Notes: a model not told the origin generated them from the letters alone. A stretch of DNA of 64,000 bases from Euleptes europaea (GCF_029931775.1 NC_079328.1:13763001-13827000), one strand, 5' to 3'. Counted from the first letter of the stretch, positions 31,699-41,906 are shown. Made by a program: numbers and translations.

Positions 31699-32160
31699 GA
31701 TAGCCCAGGCTAGCCCGATCTCGCCAAATCTCGGAAACTAAGAAGAAGAAGAGTTGGTTTTTATACGTCAGCTTTCTCTCCCATTTAAGGAAGAATCAAA
31801 CCGGCTTACAATCACCTTCCCTTCCCCTCCCCACAACCTGTGAGGTGGGTGGGGCTGAGAGAGTGTGTCTAGCCCAAGGTCGCCCAGCTGGCTTCATGTG
31901 GAGGAGTGGGGAAACAAATCCAGTTCACCAGATTAGCCTCCGCCGCTCATGTGGAGGAGTGGGGAATCAAACCCAGTTCTCCAGATCAGAGTCCACCGCT
32001 CCAAGTACAATCCTGGTTAGTGTCTGGATGGGAGACTACCAAGGAAGTCCAGGGTGGCTCTGCAGAGGCAGGCAATGGCAACCCCCCTTTGAAAATCTCT
32101 TGCCTTGAAAAGCCTATGGGGTCGCCATAAGTTGGCTGTGACTTGAAGGCCAAAAAATTG
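31699..32160 (+). repeat. SINE-5S split by a SINE-C
   Basis: The 5S-like head (gcccgatctcgccaaatctc, then ggaaactaag) stops at 31742. The rest (tcctggttagtgtctggatg, then gagactacc) resumes at about 32005 and ends with gggtcgccataagttggctg. Confidence 0.8.
31742..32004 (-). repeat. SINE-C inserted in a SINE-5S
   Basis: A reversed copy from aagaagaagagttggt to gatcagagtccaccgctcc. It lies exactly between the 5S-derived halves, with a possible short ctaag/caag duplication. Confidence 0.8.
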
Positions 32161-32193
32161 ACTAAGAGGGTCACTCTGTGATATGCTCGGCTT
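32113..32193. repeat. 81-bp direct repeat flanking PLE-F, left copy
   Basis: Begins cctatggggtcgccataagt and ends atatgctcggctt. It recurs at 32605-32685 with three mismatches by my count. Confidence 0.85.
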
Positions 32194-32604
32194 GCTTTAC
32201 TAGGTTGATACCTGCACACATAGTATTTGAGAGACTTATACTAACCAGTATTACAACAAGAACCTATTATACCAGATGTTTGAGTAATTGAGAATAGAAT
32301 TTACAACATATACACATGCCTGGTTGGGTTTGATCTGTTCGTATTTGTATTTGTATTCATTAATGTATTTCTGTAAATGTGTGCAGGTTTACAAAGGGTT
32401 TTAATTAACCACTGATGAAGGCCCCATAGGCCGAAATGCGTTTGGTATGTGGTTATAGTTATCAACCTCAGGAAATGCCATTGTGCTATTTTAATGCTTT
32501 TAAATAATTTTAACTTTTATATAGCTCTTCTAAAAAATTATACTTTCAATATTTATACATAGACTTATATATATTTTCCTTTCACCCAACCTTGGGTACC
32601 CAAC
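32194..32604 (+). mobile_element. Penelope-like element end (PLE-F)
   Basis: A 411-bp non-coding PLE piece between two 81-bp direct repeats, with a hammerhead-like motif at 32406-32455. The tail ctcttctaaaaaattatac and cacccaaccttgggtacc matches PLE-I. Confidence 0.75.
32406..32455 (+). ncRNA. Hammerhead ribozyme-like motif in PLE-F
   Basis: Helix I TAACCA, core CTGATGA, one extra A, helix II GGCC / GGCC with loop CCATA, GAAA, helix III ATGC / GTAT (one G-U pair), then G at the cleavage position and TGGTTA. Helix I has six pairs. G at the cleavage position would block self-cutting in known hammerheads, so this copy is probably inactive. Confidence 0.65.
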
Positions 32605-32685
32605 CCTATGGGGTCGCCATAAGTTGGCTGTGACTTGACGGCCAAAAAATCGTCTAAGAGGGTCACTCTGTGATATGCTCGGCTT
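32605..32685. repeat. 81-bp direct repeat flanking PLE-F, right copy
   Basis: The right partner of 32113-32193. The repeated sequence includes the end of the SINE-5S, so the duplication was made from already SINE-containing DNA. Confidence 0.85.
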
Positions 32686-32689
32686 CTAG

Positions 32690-33150
32690 TTAAGTCATGT
32701 TTACTGTATAAGGCCATAGGCCATTACAATCTAAAACAGTATAGTAACAGGTTAAAATATACAAAACCAGAATCATTAAAAGAATACAAAAATTAAAAAT
32801 TAAAATACGCCCATTTGGCTCTGTCCAGCTTTACCACCTTTCATGGTTTGCTTTGCCCTGATTTTCTTGGCCTCCAGGCCATACAGTGCCATTCTTTGAG
32901 AGATATACGGGTCCTTATTGACAGCAAATAGATTAATCTGTCAACATCAGATGAAATTGTGACCCTGAAAGAACGTTTGCCAGAAACTTGTTCCAGGGCT
33001 CAGTGTATAAAGGACAGGCCAGGACATGACAGGGGAGATCTTCCGCTGAACCACCACATAAACAAATGCGTTGAGCCAGAGGTATTTTTTAAAAACGGCG
33101 TGTAAGGAGCTCCATGGGCATAGTTCGGTAATGCGACGATGTAAGGGCTG
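32690..33150 (-). mobile_element. Possible LINE 3' end (R4 or Vingi-like)
   Basis: On the minus strand an AT-rich tail with repeated taattttt lies before ggcctatggcctta-type sequence, and upstream is a weak translation ending in LYGLEAKKIRAKQTM, like the last residues of some LINE ORFs. I see no complete domain. Confidence 0.35.
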
Positions 33151-33676
33151 CTCTGAAGTTGGCTTGTTTTATTCTAGAGGGCATGCACGCCCGGAGAATG
33201 CACCTTTCCCTTCCATGAATGCAGAGAGGCGCTTTCCTCTAAGCCAGGACTGCCGATCGGTGTGCTGCAGGAAGAGGAGAGGAATCCCACTCAGTGGCGT
33301 TCCTTTGAAGGAGAGGGAGAGCCCCCAGCATGTAATAACGGAGGAGCACACTACCTGCTTCCAAACCCAGCCAGGCAGTACAGCCCCCTGGGCCGCAGCC
33401 GTCTGCAGCAGGCACAACCACTGAGAATAAATGCAGTGGCGGGCAGGGAAGGAGTAGACGCTGAGCCGAGTTAATGATCTGTCTGCAAAGACAGTAGTTT
33501 TTATAGCAATGGCCAGAGCACGTCTTCTAAAAAGATCAAGACCCAGACCGTGACTTGGTAGAACTGGCGTTATCTCACCCAGAAGCCCTGCCTGGTAATT
33601 CCTAGATGTGTGGAGCGGTCCCTGGATATGATTCAGAGCATGTACAGAGCTGATGTGCTCAGAGGCGCTCTCTCGT
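33151..33676. other. No gene seen
   Basis: About 520 bp of unique-looking sequence. The open frames on both strands overlap each other and show no family resemblance. Confidence 0.35.
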
Positions 33677-33799
33677 AGAATCATAGAGTTGGAAGGGACC
33701 ACAAGGGTCATCTAGTCCAACCCCCTGCACAATGCAGGAAATTCACAACTACCTCCCCCCCACACCCCCAGTGACCCCTACTCCATGCCCAGAAGATGG
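33677..33799 (-). mobile_element. CR1-A LINE 3' end, short
   Basis: The plus strand reads agaatcatagagttggaagg through gtgacccctactccatgccc. Heavily 5' truncated. Confidence 0.85.
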
Positions 33800-33984
33800 T
33801 TACTGCTGCCCAGTGTGAGTTCCCCTCAGGTCAAGCTTGAAATCACAACCAGGCTCCATCCCCTTGCCTTTAACACAAATAGTGTTGTGACTTGCCTGTT
33901 CTCTTAATCGAGAAGCCGGAGCTTTGCAACAGAGAAAGAAACCAGTAAGTTATGGGGCTGCTACTGGGCCCTATGGCAATAGGA

Positions 33985-34256
33985 GCCCCGTGGCGCAGAG
34001 TGGTAAGCTGCAGTTCTGCAGTCCAAGCTCTGCTCACAACCTGAGTTCGATCCCAACGGAAGTTGGTTTCAGGTAGCCGGCTCAAGGTCGACTCAGCCTT
34101 CCATCCTTCCGAGGTCGGTAAAATAGAGTACCCAGCTTGCTGGGGGTAAAGTGTAGGTGACTGGGGAAGGCAATGGCAACACCCTGCAAACATGGCCTGC
34201 CTAGTAAATGTAGTGATGTGGCGTCACCCCATGGGTCAGTAAAGACCTTTACCTAC
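33985..34256 (+). repeat. SINE-A (tRNA-derived, ACA-like)
   Basis: Head: gccccgtggcgcagagtgg and cctgagttcgatccc (B box). Body: cagccttccatccttccgag, gtcggtaaaat and ggcaatggcaacaccctg. Near complete. Confidence 0.8.
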
Positions 34257-34485
34257 TGGGCAAACCACAGCCCTCCCTACAGCAAGGGGCGCTGTGTTCC
34301 CTTTGTTCCCACCTTCGTTGTATGGGTAGAGGCAGGATAGCTTTGTTGACGTGCCGGCCTGTAATGGGCGCATGTTGGGGGTGTCACTGGGAACTCCAGC
34401 GCTGTTGCTATGTTCTTTGCTTAACAGAGTTGGGTCTTTAAAAAAAAATACAGCTTATCTCATGCCATGTACCAAAACTTGTAAA

Positions 34486-34640
34486 GCGGTGGTCCCCAGT
34501 GTGGCATCTGGTGGGGGCACCCCCAGTGGTGCCTACCAATGTATTTCCTTGTACCTGCTCTGCTGCTTGTGTTTTGGGGATGAAATCCAAGGAGCCTTGA
34601 GCAAGGAACAAACACGCTGTGACCGGATCATTCCCCACCA
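34486..34640 (+). mobile_element. M3 hAT fragment
   Basis: Left-end-like ggtggtccccagtgtggc, followed by gtgcctaccaatgt. The right end is not identified. Confidence 0.45.
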
Positions 34641-34676
34641 GCTGGCTGGGAAGCCAGGCACAGAGCTTACTTGAGG

Positions 34677-34797
34677 GGAGGGGCCGTGGCTCAGTGGAAG
34701 AGCATCTGCTTGGCCTGCAGAAGGGAACTCATCTCTGTAGCCTGGAGATAAATTTCAGGAGAACTCCAGCCCTGATCTGGAGACTGGCAACCCTACC
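34677..34797 (+). repeat. SINE-Q head joined to an M1 right half
   Basis: 34677-34726 is a SINE-Q head (gtggctcagtggaagagcat). From 34727 an M1 right half continues to gagactggcaaccctacc. The junction is sharp, so one element was cut by or joined to the other. Confidence 0.65.
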
Positions 34798-35557
34798 TGT
34801 TAGTCTGTAGTAGTAGAACAACATTTGAGTCCAGTCGCATCTTAAAGACCAACAGAAATGGTCAGGGTATAAGCATTCATGAGTCAACATGATTACCAAG
34901 AGAAATTCATTATGCTTGTATTCCCAGGGCAGGGGTAAATGAGAATACTGGTCAGCTGATGGTGCCATCCTAAGCAGAGTTAACCCCCTTCAAAGCCAAT
35001 GGACTTAAAAGGGTGTCACATCACTTAAGATGGCTCTATTTCTCTAGGCTTCAGGAATTCCAGTGCAGGCTGTGAACTGCAGGAAAGAAGTTGAGAATCT
35101 GGAGCAATTAGTTCGAAGCATCCCGGGATCTCTGGGGGGTGGGGTAATGGCTGTGGGTCAAAGAACTGAACTGTGCCTCTTTGTGTTGTTAATGAGCGAT
35201 GAGGAAATGTCTTGGTAATAGGGGGACAGTGATTCATCATTTTGCATGTGCTTGATTTCTTGTTAACCCGTTTGTTGACCTCTTTTCTCGGAGGGAAAAA
35301 GGCTAGCTTGCTCGAAGAGGTCAGGGAACTAGATCTGTTGGGGGGGAAGTAAAAGTGTCTCTGTGTGGGGGGGTCTGGTTGATGTCCTATGCAGTCCTAT
35401 GGCTTTGGCCTAGGGTGAGTTGTGGGGTTCTGGAGCTGAAGCCGGTGAAAAAAGGGACTGTCAGCTTTATTGGGTTGTTGCCTGGTTGGCCATCAGTTAT
35501 GAGAAGATGCTTCTCCAATGTTGAAGCACCTGTCTGAGCACCTGGGGGGAAGTCATG
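34798..35557. other. Family K fragment, then no gene seen
   Basis: 34803-34880 resembles family K (gagtccagtcgcatcttaaa). The rest, to 35557, has no recognised element. Confidence 0.35.
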
Positions 35558-35775
35558 GAGAGGGGCTGTGGCTCAGTGGTAGATCATCTGCTTGGGGATG
35601 CAGAAGGTCCCAGGTTCAATTCCCAGCATCTCCAGTTAAAGGGACTAGGCAAGTAGGTGATGTGAAAGACCTCTGCCTGAGATCCTGGAGAGCCGCTGCC
35701 AGTCAGAGTAGACAATACTGACTTTAATGGACTGAGGGTCTGATTCAGTATAAGGCAGCTTCACGTGTTCATGCG
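35558..35775 (+). repeat. SINE-Q, full length
   Basis: ggctgtggctcagtggtaga (A-box region), ggtcccaggttcaattccc (B box), then actgagggtctgattcagt and ataaggcagcttcacgtgtt. Confidence 0.85.
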
Positions 35776-35966
35776 ACCCCCACTCAGCTTGAAGGTGCAG
35801 GATCTCCCTCACTCTCTGGGGATCCGATGTGGGGTTCTTTGCATGTTCATTTCTATGTTTACACTTAAGAAGAAGAACAACTAGAGAGAGCTTCGGGCTG
35901 TTGTTACCGCCAAGACTGAATCCCAGAGAAAGAAAGGGAAGGTGTTACCTGAAGGATAGAAGACCT

Positions 35967-36208
35967 GTGTTTGTGTGTGTGTGTGTGTTTGTGTGTGTGT
36001 GTAAAGTGCCTTCAAGTCACAGGCGACTTATGGCGACCCCTTTTTGGGGTTTTCATGGCACACAGAGGTGGTTTGCCAGTGCCTTCCTCTGCACAGCAAC
36101 CCTGGTATTCCTTGGTGGTCTCCCATCCAAATACTAACCAGGGCTGACCCTGCTTAGCTTCTGAGATCTGACGAGATCAGGCTAGCCTGGGCCATCCAGG
36201 TCAGGGCT
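35967..36208 (-). repeat. SINE-5S, full length
   Basis: A reversed copy. The TG run at the left is the tail and gaccctgcttagcttctgag is the 5S-derived head. A perfect 11-bp target duplication atagaagacct lies at 35956-35966 and 36209-36219. Confidence 0.9.
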
Positions 36209-36232
36209 ATAGAAGACCTACTCAGTGAGAAT

Positions 36233-36481
36233 TAGGGTTGCCTGGTCCCCCCAGACCACCGACAGGGGATGGGAGGGGGCAGGGTTGCCAGATCCAGGCT
36301 GGGAAACTCCTGAAGATTTGTGGATGGAGCCTGGGGAGGACAGTGACCACAGTGGGGTACAGTGCTGTAGAGTCCACCCTCTAGAACATCCATGTTCTCC
36401 AGGGAAGATGATCTCTGTGGTCTGGAGATAAGATGTAATTCTGGGGGGTTCCCGGGTCCCACCTGGAGGCTGGCATCCCTA
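36233..36481 (+). mobile_element. M1 left-end fragment followed by a divergent M1 copy
   Basis: 36233-36279 is a left end (TAGGGTTGCCTGGTCCCCC). A second copy runs from about 36280 to ggctggcatccctag at 36481. Confidence 0.7.
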
Positions 36482-36619
36482 GAGGGAATATCAGGATCTT
36501 CCACCAGCTCCTGTGGCCACATCACTTGCCATTAAGGGCCAGTGAGGGCACCCTGCCTTGCGGCCCAGAGCACCTCTGCTTGCGCCAGAGAAGGGCTAGG
36601 TAGGAGAAAGAACGCTCAC

Positions 36620-36773
36620 TTTTAGAGCTCCAGGTCCCCCAGCAGGCTTCATGTGGAGGAGCGGGGAATTGAACCTGGCTCTCCAGACCAGAGTTTGCAG
36701 CTCTTAACCACTACACCATGCTGGGTCTCATTCCTTAAGGTGCCGGTGGCGAAGAGAGACCTGGCAACCCTAC
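36620..36773 (-). repeat. SINE-C head fragment and M1 end fragment
   Basis: 36620-36728 is a reversed SINE-C head (aaccactacaccatgctggg). 36741-36773 is the right end of a reversed M1 (gtggcgaagagagacctggc). Confidence 0.65.
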
Positions 36774-36870
36774 TTAGAGCTCTCTCAGCCCCACTTACCT
36801 CACAGGGTGTCTGTGGTGGGCATGGGCATAGGGCTGCCAGGTCGTTCATCACCACCTGTGGGAGGTTTTT

Positions 36871-37297
36871 CCACACTGAGCTTCCTTACCCTTCTTGGGA
36901 CCGGCATCTGAATGTTACCCGTGGCGGGACATACATTATAACCTACAATTTGAAATGAAAACTAGGTAGAAAATGCTGCAAGATGCCTTTTGACTGAAGA
37001 AGAATGGTTAAATTGCCAAGAATTTGAAACGGCCATATCCTCCATTACTATTGGCATCCATTGTACTACATGAGATTAGTCTGTGGAAGAAGAATTTGTA
37101 CCCTGCTTTTGAGATATTTAAAAATATGAATGTCTATGAATGACTTTTTGTAGGTCTTTTTGTGTACATAATGTCTCATATTGTATGTAATTGCACGTAG
37201 CTATTTATAAATCTATTTTGCTCTTTAAGTAGTGTTTCGCTCCTGTACTAATTTCCAAATCCATTGATATTTGTACAGTGGTGTCTCTTTTTTCCTC
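36871..37297 (+). mobile_element. Penelope-like element end (PLE-G)
   Basis: Ends gctcctgtactaatttcc, then gtacagtggtgtctc and ttttttcc, matching PLE-H (41520-41569) and the reverse of PLE-C. Carries a degraded hammerhead-like motif. Non-coding. Confidence 0.7.
36987..37043 (+). ncRNA. Degraded hammerhead-like motif in PLE-G
   Basis: CTGAAGA at 36994-37000, GAAA at 37026-37029, then ACGGCCAT where PLE-C and PLE-D have ACGGCCGT, consistent with CpG decay. Helix I keeps only two pairs and helix II is weak. Confidence 0.45.
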
Positions 37298-37322
37298 CAG
37301 TACCTGGAGGTTGGCAGCCCTA

Positions 37323-37411
37323 TGTGGGGAGGGGGAGGGACGGCGATTGTAAGCCGGTTTAATTCTTAAGCGGTAGAGAAAGTCGGCATATAAAAACTAA
37401 CTCTTCTTCTT
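37323..37411 (+). repeat. SINE-C 3' end
   Basis: gcgattgtaagccggttta and gtcggcatataaaaactaac with a CTT tail. The 5' part was lost at the M1 junction. Confidence 0.75.
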
Positions 37412-37642
37412 CCAGCACCAATGCAAGTTGTGCAGGCGGCGCTGCTAAGCCAGGGGCGGGAGCCTTTCCCTGTTGCTCAACCACAACCTGTCTCCACCTG
37501 CCTGGCCCGGGAAAGGGCAGTCGGGCCAGGAGTTGGAGAGAGTTGCGTTCCCACGCGCCAGCACCACGCTCCGGAGGCGCGTCTGCAGCGGAGGACCGCC
37601 TCCCCCCCCACATGCCACGTCTCCTTCCAAATCCTCCCAGAG

Positions 37643-37928
37643 CGCTGGTTCCCAACCAGGGGTCCATGGACCCCCAGGGGTCCGCGAGAACTAAATTAAG
37701 GTCCGCGAAACAAAGTTATAAACCCATAATAAATTAATATTTTCAATTAAAAGTTCTCTATTATAAAATATATATATTCGAATATAATTCTAAGTTTAAT
37801 GTTTAACTAACAGTTATGATTAAAGTTTATTTTCAAATTCCCGGAATTTTTATTTTGAACCTTGGGGTCCCTGCACCGGACAAAAAAGTCCTAGTGGTCC
37901 CTGGTCAAAAAAAGGTTGGGAACCACTG
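37643..37928 (-). mobile_element. M2 hAT miniature element, complete
   Basis: 286 bp, ends CGCTGGTTCCCAACC and ggttgggaaccactg. Perfect target duplication tcccagag at 37635-37642 and 37929-37936. Confidence 0.95.
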
Positions 37929-38254
37929 TCCCAGAGACACAAACACTCTTGCACAACAGCGTCCCTTTGCACAGCTGGAACAGCTGCCTGGCAGCACCCG
38001 CGTGATTCACCGGCTGGCGGGGGCCAGCGGCTGGAGCAACCCCGGGCAGCCCTCGCCTCCCGATGCGTTGTGCGCGCAGAGCCCTCTGGTGGTGGGAAAC
38101 GGAAGCGCAGGCTGCAATGAAAGCGGAGATTTATTTGGGGTGCAGAATCGGGGGTGGGTGAGTGGGGAGCAGCCTTCCTTCCTCCATCCTTCCTTCCTTG
38201 CTCGTCGAAGTGACCCGAATAACGACAGCTAAAGCTTCCGTTCAGGGACGCGTG

Positions 38255-38457
38255 GGGCGAAAACGCACGGGAGGTTTGGCACGTTTTCGATGCGCGCTCT
38301 AGATGCGCGCTCTTAGAGGCACCTTTCCCCCCCCCCCCAGCCCAATCCGCAGCGCTCAGAAACAAGCCCCCGTGCAGAGTTTTGAGAATTCAGATGGGGA
38401 AAAGGTGCATCGAGAGAGGAGCAAGCCCAAGGCAAAACCTCCCGTGCGTTTTCGCCC
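38255..38457. repeat. 23-bp perfect inverted repeat, about 200 bp apart end to end
   Basis: gggcgaaaacgcacgggagg at 38255 onward is exactly complementary to the sequence ending cgtgcgttttcgccc at 38457. It may be the TIR of an unrecognised GC-rich element. Confidence 0.7.
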
Positions 38458-38664
38458 GTGGATGGCTGCTCATTCCGCTTGCCGTGCGGGCGAACCCAGC
38501 CTTTCTTCGGCGGGGATCGGGATTCAAGCGAGGGATTCTGCAAAACTGGGCACGTTGAATTAATTGGCAAGGAAGGTCCTATGGAAGTGGTCGAGGAAGG
38601 AGCCTCTTTCCCTGGCTCCCTCTATAACCAAGTCCATCCCTGCAAGGTTTGGATTGGAGGGCTG

Positions 38665-38700
38665 GGCGCGGGTGGGGTGGGGTGGGGTGGGGGGAGGGCA
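38665..38700 (+). repeat. G-rich tandem GGGTG run
   Basis: Repeated ggggt units form at least four G-runs with short spacers, the pattern of a G-quadruplex. Confidence 0.7.
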
Positions 38701-40146
38701 AAATGCACTGAATTAATTCCATGGATTTAGGCAGCAAATGGAGAACAGAGAAGAAATGAGGTTGGGTGGGGGGGAAAGCAGCATTCCTAACACGCTGGCA
38801 AATGGATGCAGGCGAGGGGAAAGTCTATTCGTTCCGACAGCTAAATGGAAGCTTCCGTGTATGGTGTCAATAATTTATTGAATTGTAAATATAACAGTGG
38901 CAAGATTTGTTTCAATCCTTATATCCCTCCAACACTAGATATATGCTGCTCAAGATCAATTGATCAAGGAGCTTCTAAGGGATAAAAGGAAAAGGAATGT
39001 GACAATGCAAATGAACGAAAATTAACAGCGTTAAGAGGAAAGGAGAACCATATGCTTGTCCAGGGTTTTACTGAAAGGGTACATGTTGTCCTCCCCACCA
39101 CCCCCATGGTCATTAGGCTTTTTCAACCTTCAATTGAAGAGGGTGTGGAAACTGCCTTCTTCCTTCAAGCCAGGTAAGCGCATTGAACAGGAAACGAAAG
39201 GGGGGGAGCGGTGTGGGAGATGGCTGGATCAGAGCCCATAATATTGAAGCAGATGGCGCGGATCCGGATCTGGCCCACTGTAGAGCTTCACCTTCAGGAG
39301 CAGGCTGCTTCTGCGTGCCAGAGAAAAATCACACGGGGGGGGGGGGCGTCTGGCTGTCATTTGGGGGGAACAGAAGGATGGTCCATCCAGCAAGGCAAGC
39401 CTGATGGGTATAGTTTTCTCCCTACTGAGAGAAAAACCCTGTTGCTGTGTTATTCATGGAAATCCAGCCCTGCTTGTTAGCCAGGGATCCTCCATATTAT
39501 AGTGGTAAAGGCTGTGTGTGTGTGAGAGAGAGAGATGACGGGATGCTGTGCAAAAACAGGGACTGGACCAAAAAAACTGGAAGCAGCCTTGTTTAATTCT
39601 GGGGCCCAGCTGTGAGGTCCCTTCCTGCAGGCCTGGCTCACGGCCCCTCTGCCATACTAGCGATGTTGTGAGCAATATCCTCCTGGATTCCATGCAGAGG
39701 GTTCCCGGAGCCATTTCCTGCCTCTCATTGGCAAAAGGTCTCTGTTAAACAAACAGCAAAGGGCAAGTCGCAGCTCTGTCCTGCCTCCTGGCGGCTGCCG
39801 TGGACAAATCTCCATTGCGTTGGCACTGGAAAGGGCTGTTTGTGAGTGTGTTTGTGTGTGTGCTCTTGCGGTAGTCCTCCCAGGGCAAAGGCACTCACAG
39901 AACTCCAAGATAAGCCGCATCAGCACGCCATGCTTTCGTTTCATGGGAGCAGCTCAGCATCCTGGCCCCGCTAGCATTTGTGACTCAGAAACCTTTCCAG
40001 CAGGCGGGCACAGAAATACGGCACTAGAACCTGCCACAGCCAGGACTGAAGCATCTGGGACCTACAGAGCAGGAAACAGGATGTTTGTCTCCTCTTGCTT
40101 TTCAGCGCCCCCATGCCCTTTACAGCCCCTGTTATGGGACCACAGC
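38701..40146. other. No gene seen
   Basis: About 1.4 kb. Contains a TG/AG microsatellite near 39510 and a G-run near 39338. The open frames are overlapping and unsupported. Confidence 0.4.
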
Positions 40147-40285
40147 TTAGGATCCCCAATGTGGTTCCCATAGGCACCACGACCATGGTGCCCATCAATA
40201 TGAGAGCCAGCGTGGTGTAAGGGTTAAGAGCGGTGGTTTGGAGCGGTGGACTCTCATCTGGAGAACCGGGTTTGATTCCCCAATT
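40147..40285 (+). repeat. M3 left-end fragment and SINE-C head fragment
   Basis: 40147-40200 (ccccaatgtggttcccatag) is M3-like. 40201-40285 is a SINE-C head (gagccagcgtggtgtaaggg, then gagaaccgggtttgattcc). Confidence 0.6.
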
Positions 40286-41028
40286 TTGCTTACAAAGGTT
40301 TGGTTTCTCGCCCCTCCGGCCCCCCAGGTTTGGGAAAGGGGGACTTTTGTGCCTGCGTCTCTTTGTGCCCCCTGCCAGTGTCTTTCCTGGTCTAGCCTCA
40401 CCGTCCCTCTTGGCAAGGACCGAGGCGTTGGGCTGCTCCCCCCTCCCACCCGAAGTCCTGCAGCAAGCAGAAGGGCAGGCTGGCTGAGCATAACTCTTGC
40501 TTGGGCAGCTTTGCGGCGGGTAATAAAACATGAACGTTTCAGAAAGGCTTCTGCAGCAGCGCCAACCCGGGAGCGGCACCGCTGACATTTCCCTGCTCAA
40601 TTCTGCAAGGAGACTCACGCCTCTCCTCTCTCGGCCTGTTGCCTGGAACGTAAATCAAGTCCCAGGTCTGGCTTGTGTCAAGGAGCCGAAAATATTCCAC
40701 AGGAAACAAAAGGCAGCTCTTGGCCGAAGGCCGCCCTGTTGTTCAACTCGCATTTCCCTCTGTGGCTGGCCGGTTTCCTTTGGATGCACCTGGCTTTGCT
40801 CTCACTGACGGGCAAAAGCCGCTTCGGTCATCCAGGGGAAGTAATTGTGGGAGGAAGAAGAGGCCTGTAATTTCCTGGCTCTTACAGGTTTGTCAAAATG
40901 AAGAAAACCTTGATCACAGCTGCAGGCAAGACCCAGAGAGCGACTGTCCTGCTGTGCGTGCCAGGGGGGGAGGTCCTTCAATGGCTGCTTCCATCTGGTG
41001 CTGGGAGATGAAGCTGAAGCGTTGCTAC
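40286..41028. other. No gene seen
   Basis: About 740 bp, moderately GC-rich. No recognised element or exon. Confidence 0.4.
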
Positions 41029-41594
41029 CAGGGTTGCCAGGTCCCTTTTTGCCACCGGAGGGAGGTTTTTGGGGCAGAGCCTGAGGAGGGCGGGGTTTGG
41101 GGAGGGGAGGGACTTCAATGCCACAGAGTCCAATTGCCAAAGCAGCCATTTTCTCCAGGTGAACTGATCTCTATCAGCTGGAGATCAGTTGTAATAGCAG
41201 GAGATCTCCAGCTAGTCTATGCAAAACTTGCTGTTGTGTGAACAAAGAGCATCTTAAGAGAAGACTTCGTGTCTCTCCTTCTATGCACATCTTGCTGCTA
41301 TAAGGATAGAGCATCCTATAAGAACATTTCTTGCAAACTGTACTTCATTACTTACCTGCTGGAGGAATTAATGTGTTACTTGCTTTGACATTTCATTATG
41401 TAAAATTGTACATCTTTTGTTATAGTATATAGAATTGTTAAGGGTGGTTGTGTTACCACATACTGTGAAAAATACAGCTACAATATATTTGGCTTTGGTA
41501 ACAGCTATACTCCTGTACTAATTTCCTCATCTTTCTGATACGTGTGCAGAGGTGTCTTTATTTTCCTTCAAGTACCTGGAGGTTGGCAACCCTA
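41029..41594 (+). mobile_element. M1 element split by PLE-H
   Basis: The left part runs from cagggttgccaggtcc to gatctccagctagt (41216); the right part is gtacctggaggttggcaacc to 41594. The flanks gttgctac and attattac agree at 5 of 8, the rest being transitions. Confidence 0.8.
41217..41569 (+). mobile_element. Penelope-like element end (PLE-H)
   Basis: Non-coding. The end actcctgtactaatttcctc and gcagaggtgtctttattttc matches PLE-G and the reverse of PLE-C. It does not reach the hammerhead region. Confidence 0.7.
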
Positions 41595-41701
41595 ATTATT
41601 ACTATTTTGTACATTTTTCATCCTACCCTTTCTCCAAGAAGCTCAGAGCAGGACACAGAGCACTCCGTTTTGCCCTCACAACAACCCTATGAGTTAGGTT
41701 G

Positions 41702-41888
41702 TGTGTGCGTAAAGTGCCGTCAAGTCGCAACCGACTTATGGTGACCCCAGCAAGGGACTTCCAAGGCAAATGAGAAAAAGAGGGGGTTTGCCGTTGCCTC
41801 CTCTGCAGAGCCTTCCTTGGTGGTCTCCCTCCTTGGTTAGCTTCCAAGATCTGATGAGATTGGGATATGCCACGCCGCCTTCCCTCCC
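41702..41888 (-). repeat. SINE-5S, degraded
   Basis: Tail tgtgtgcgtaaagtgccgtc, middle ggtttgccgttgcctcctct, head ggtggtctccctccttggtt and cttccaagatctgatgaga. Part of the 5S region is deleted. Confidence 0.7.
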
Positions 41889-41906
41889 GATGCGGTAGGT
41901 TAGGGT

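Larger units (their letters stand above)
36830..37322 (+). mobile_element. M1 element, largely replaced by PLE-G
   Basis: The left end TAGGGCTGCCAGGTC is at 36830 and the right end tacctggaggttggcagc ends at 37322. The M1 middle is missing, so a deletion accompanied the PLE insertion. Confidence 0.7.
37412..38560. other. CpG-rich stretch around an M2 element
   Basis: GC-rich with many CpG sites outside the AT-rich M2 insert. No exon with a plausible start or splice sites is supported. Contains a 23-bp inverted repeat, listed separately. It may be an orphan CpG island. Confidence 0.4.

Noticed and set aside
35558-35640. A tRNA gene
   Set aside because: A- and B-box-like sequence is present but no cloverleaf; it is the head of a SINE with other copies in the window.
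39971-40618. 215-codon minus-strand frame
   Set aside because: It passes through SINE-C and M3 fragments; not a conserved protein.
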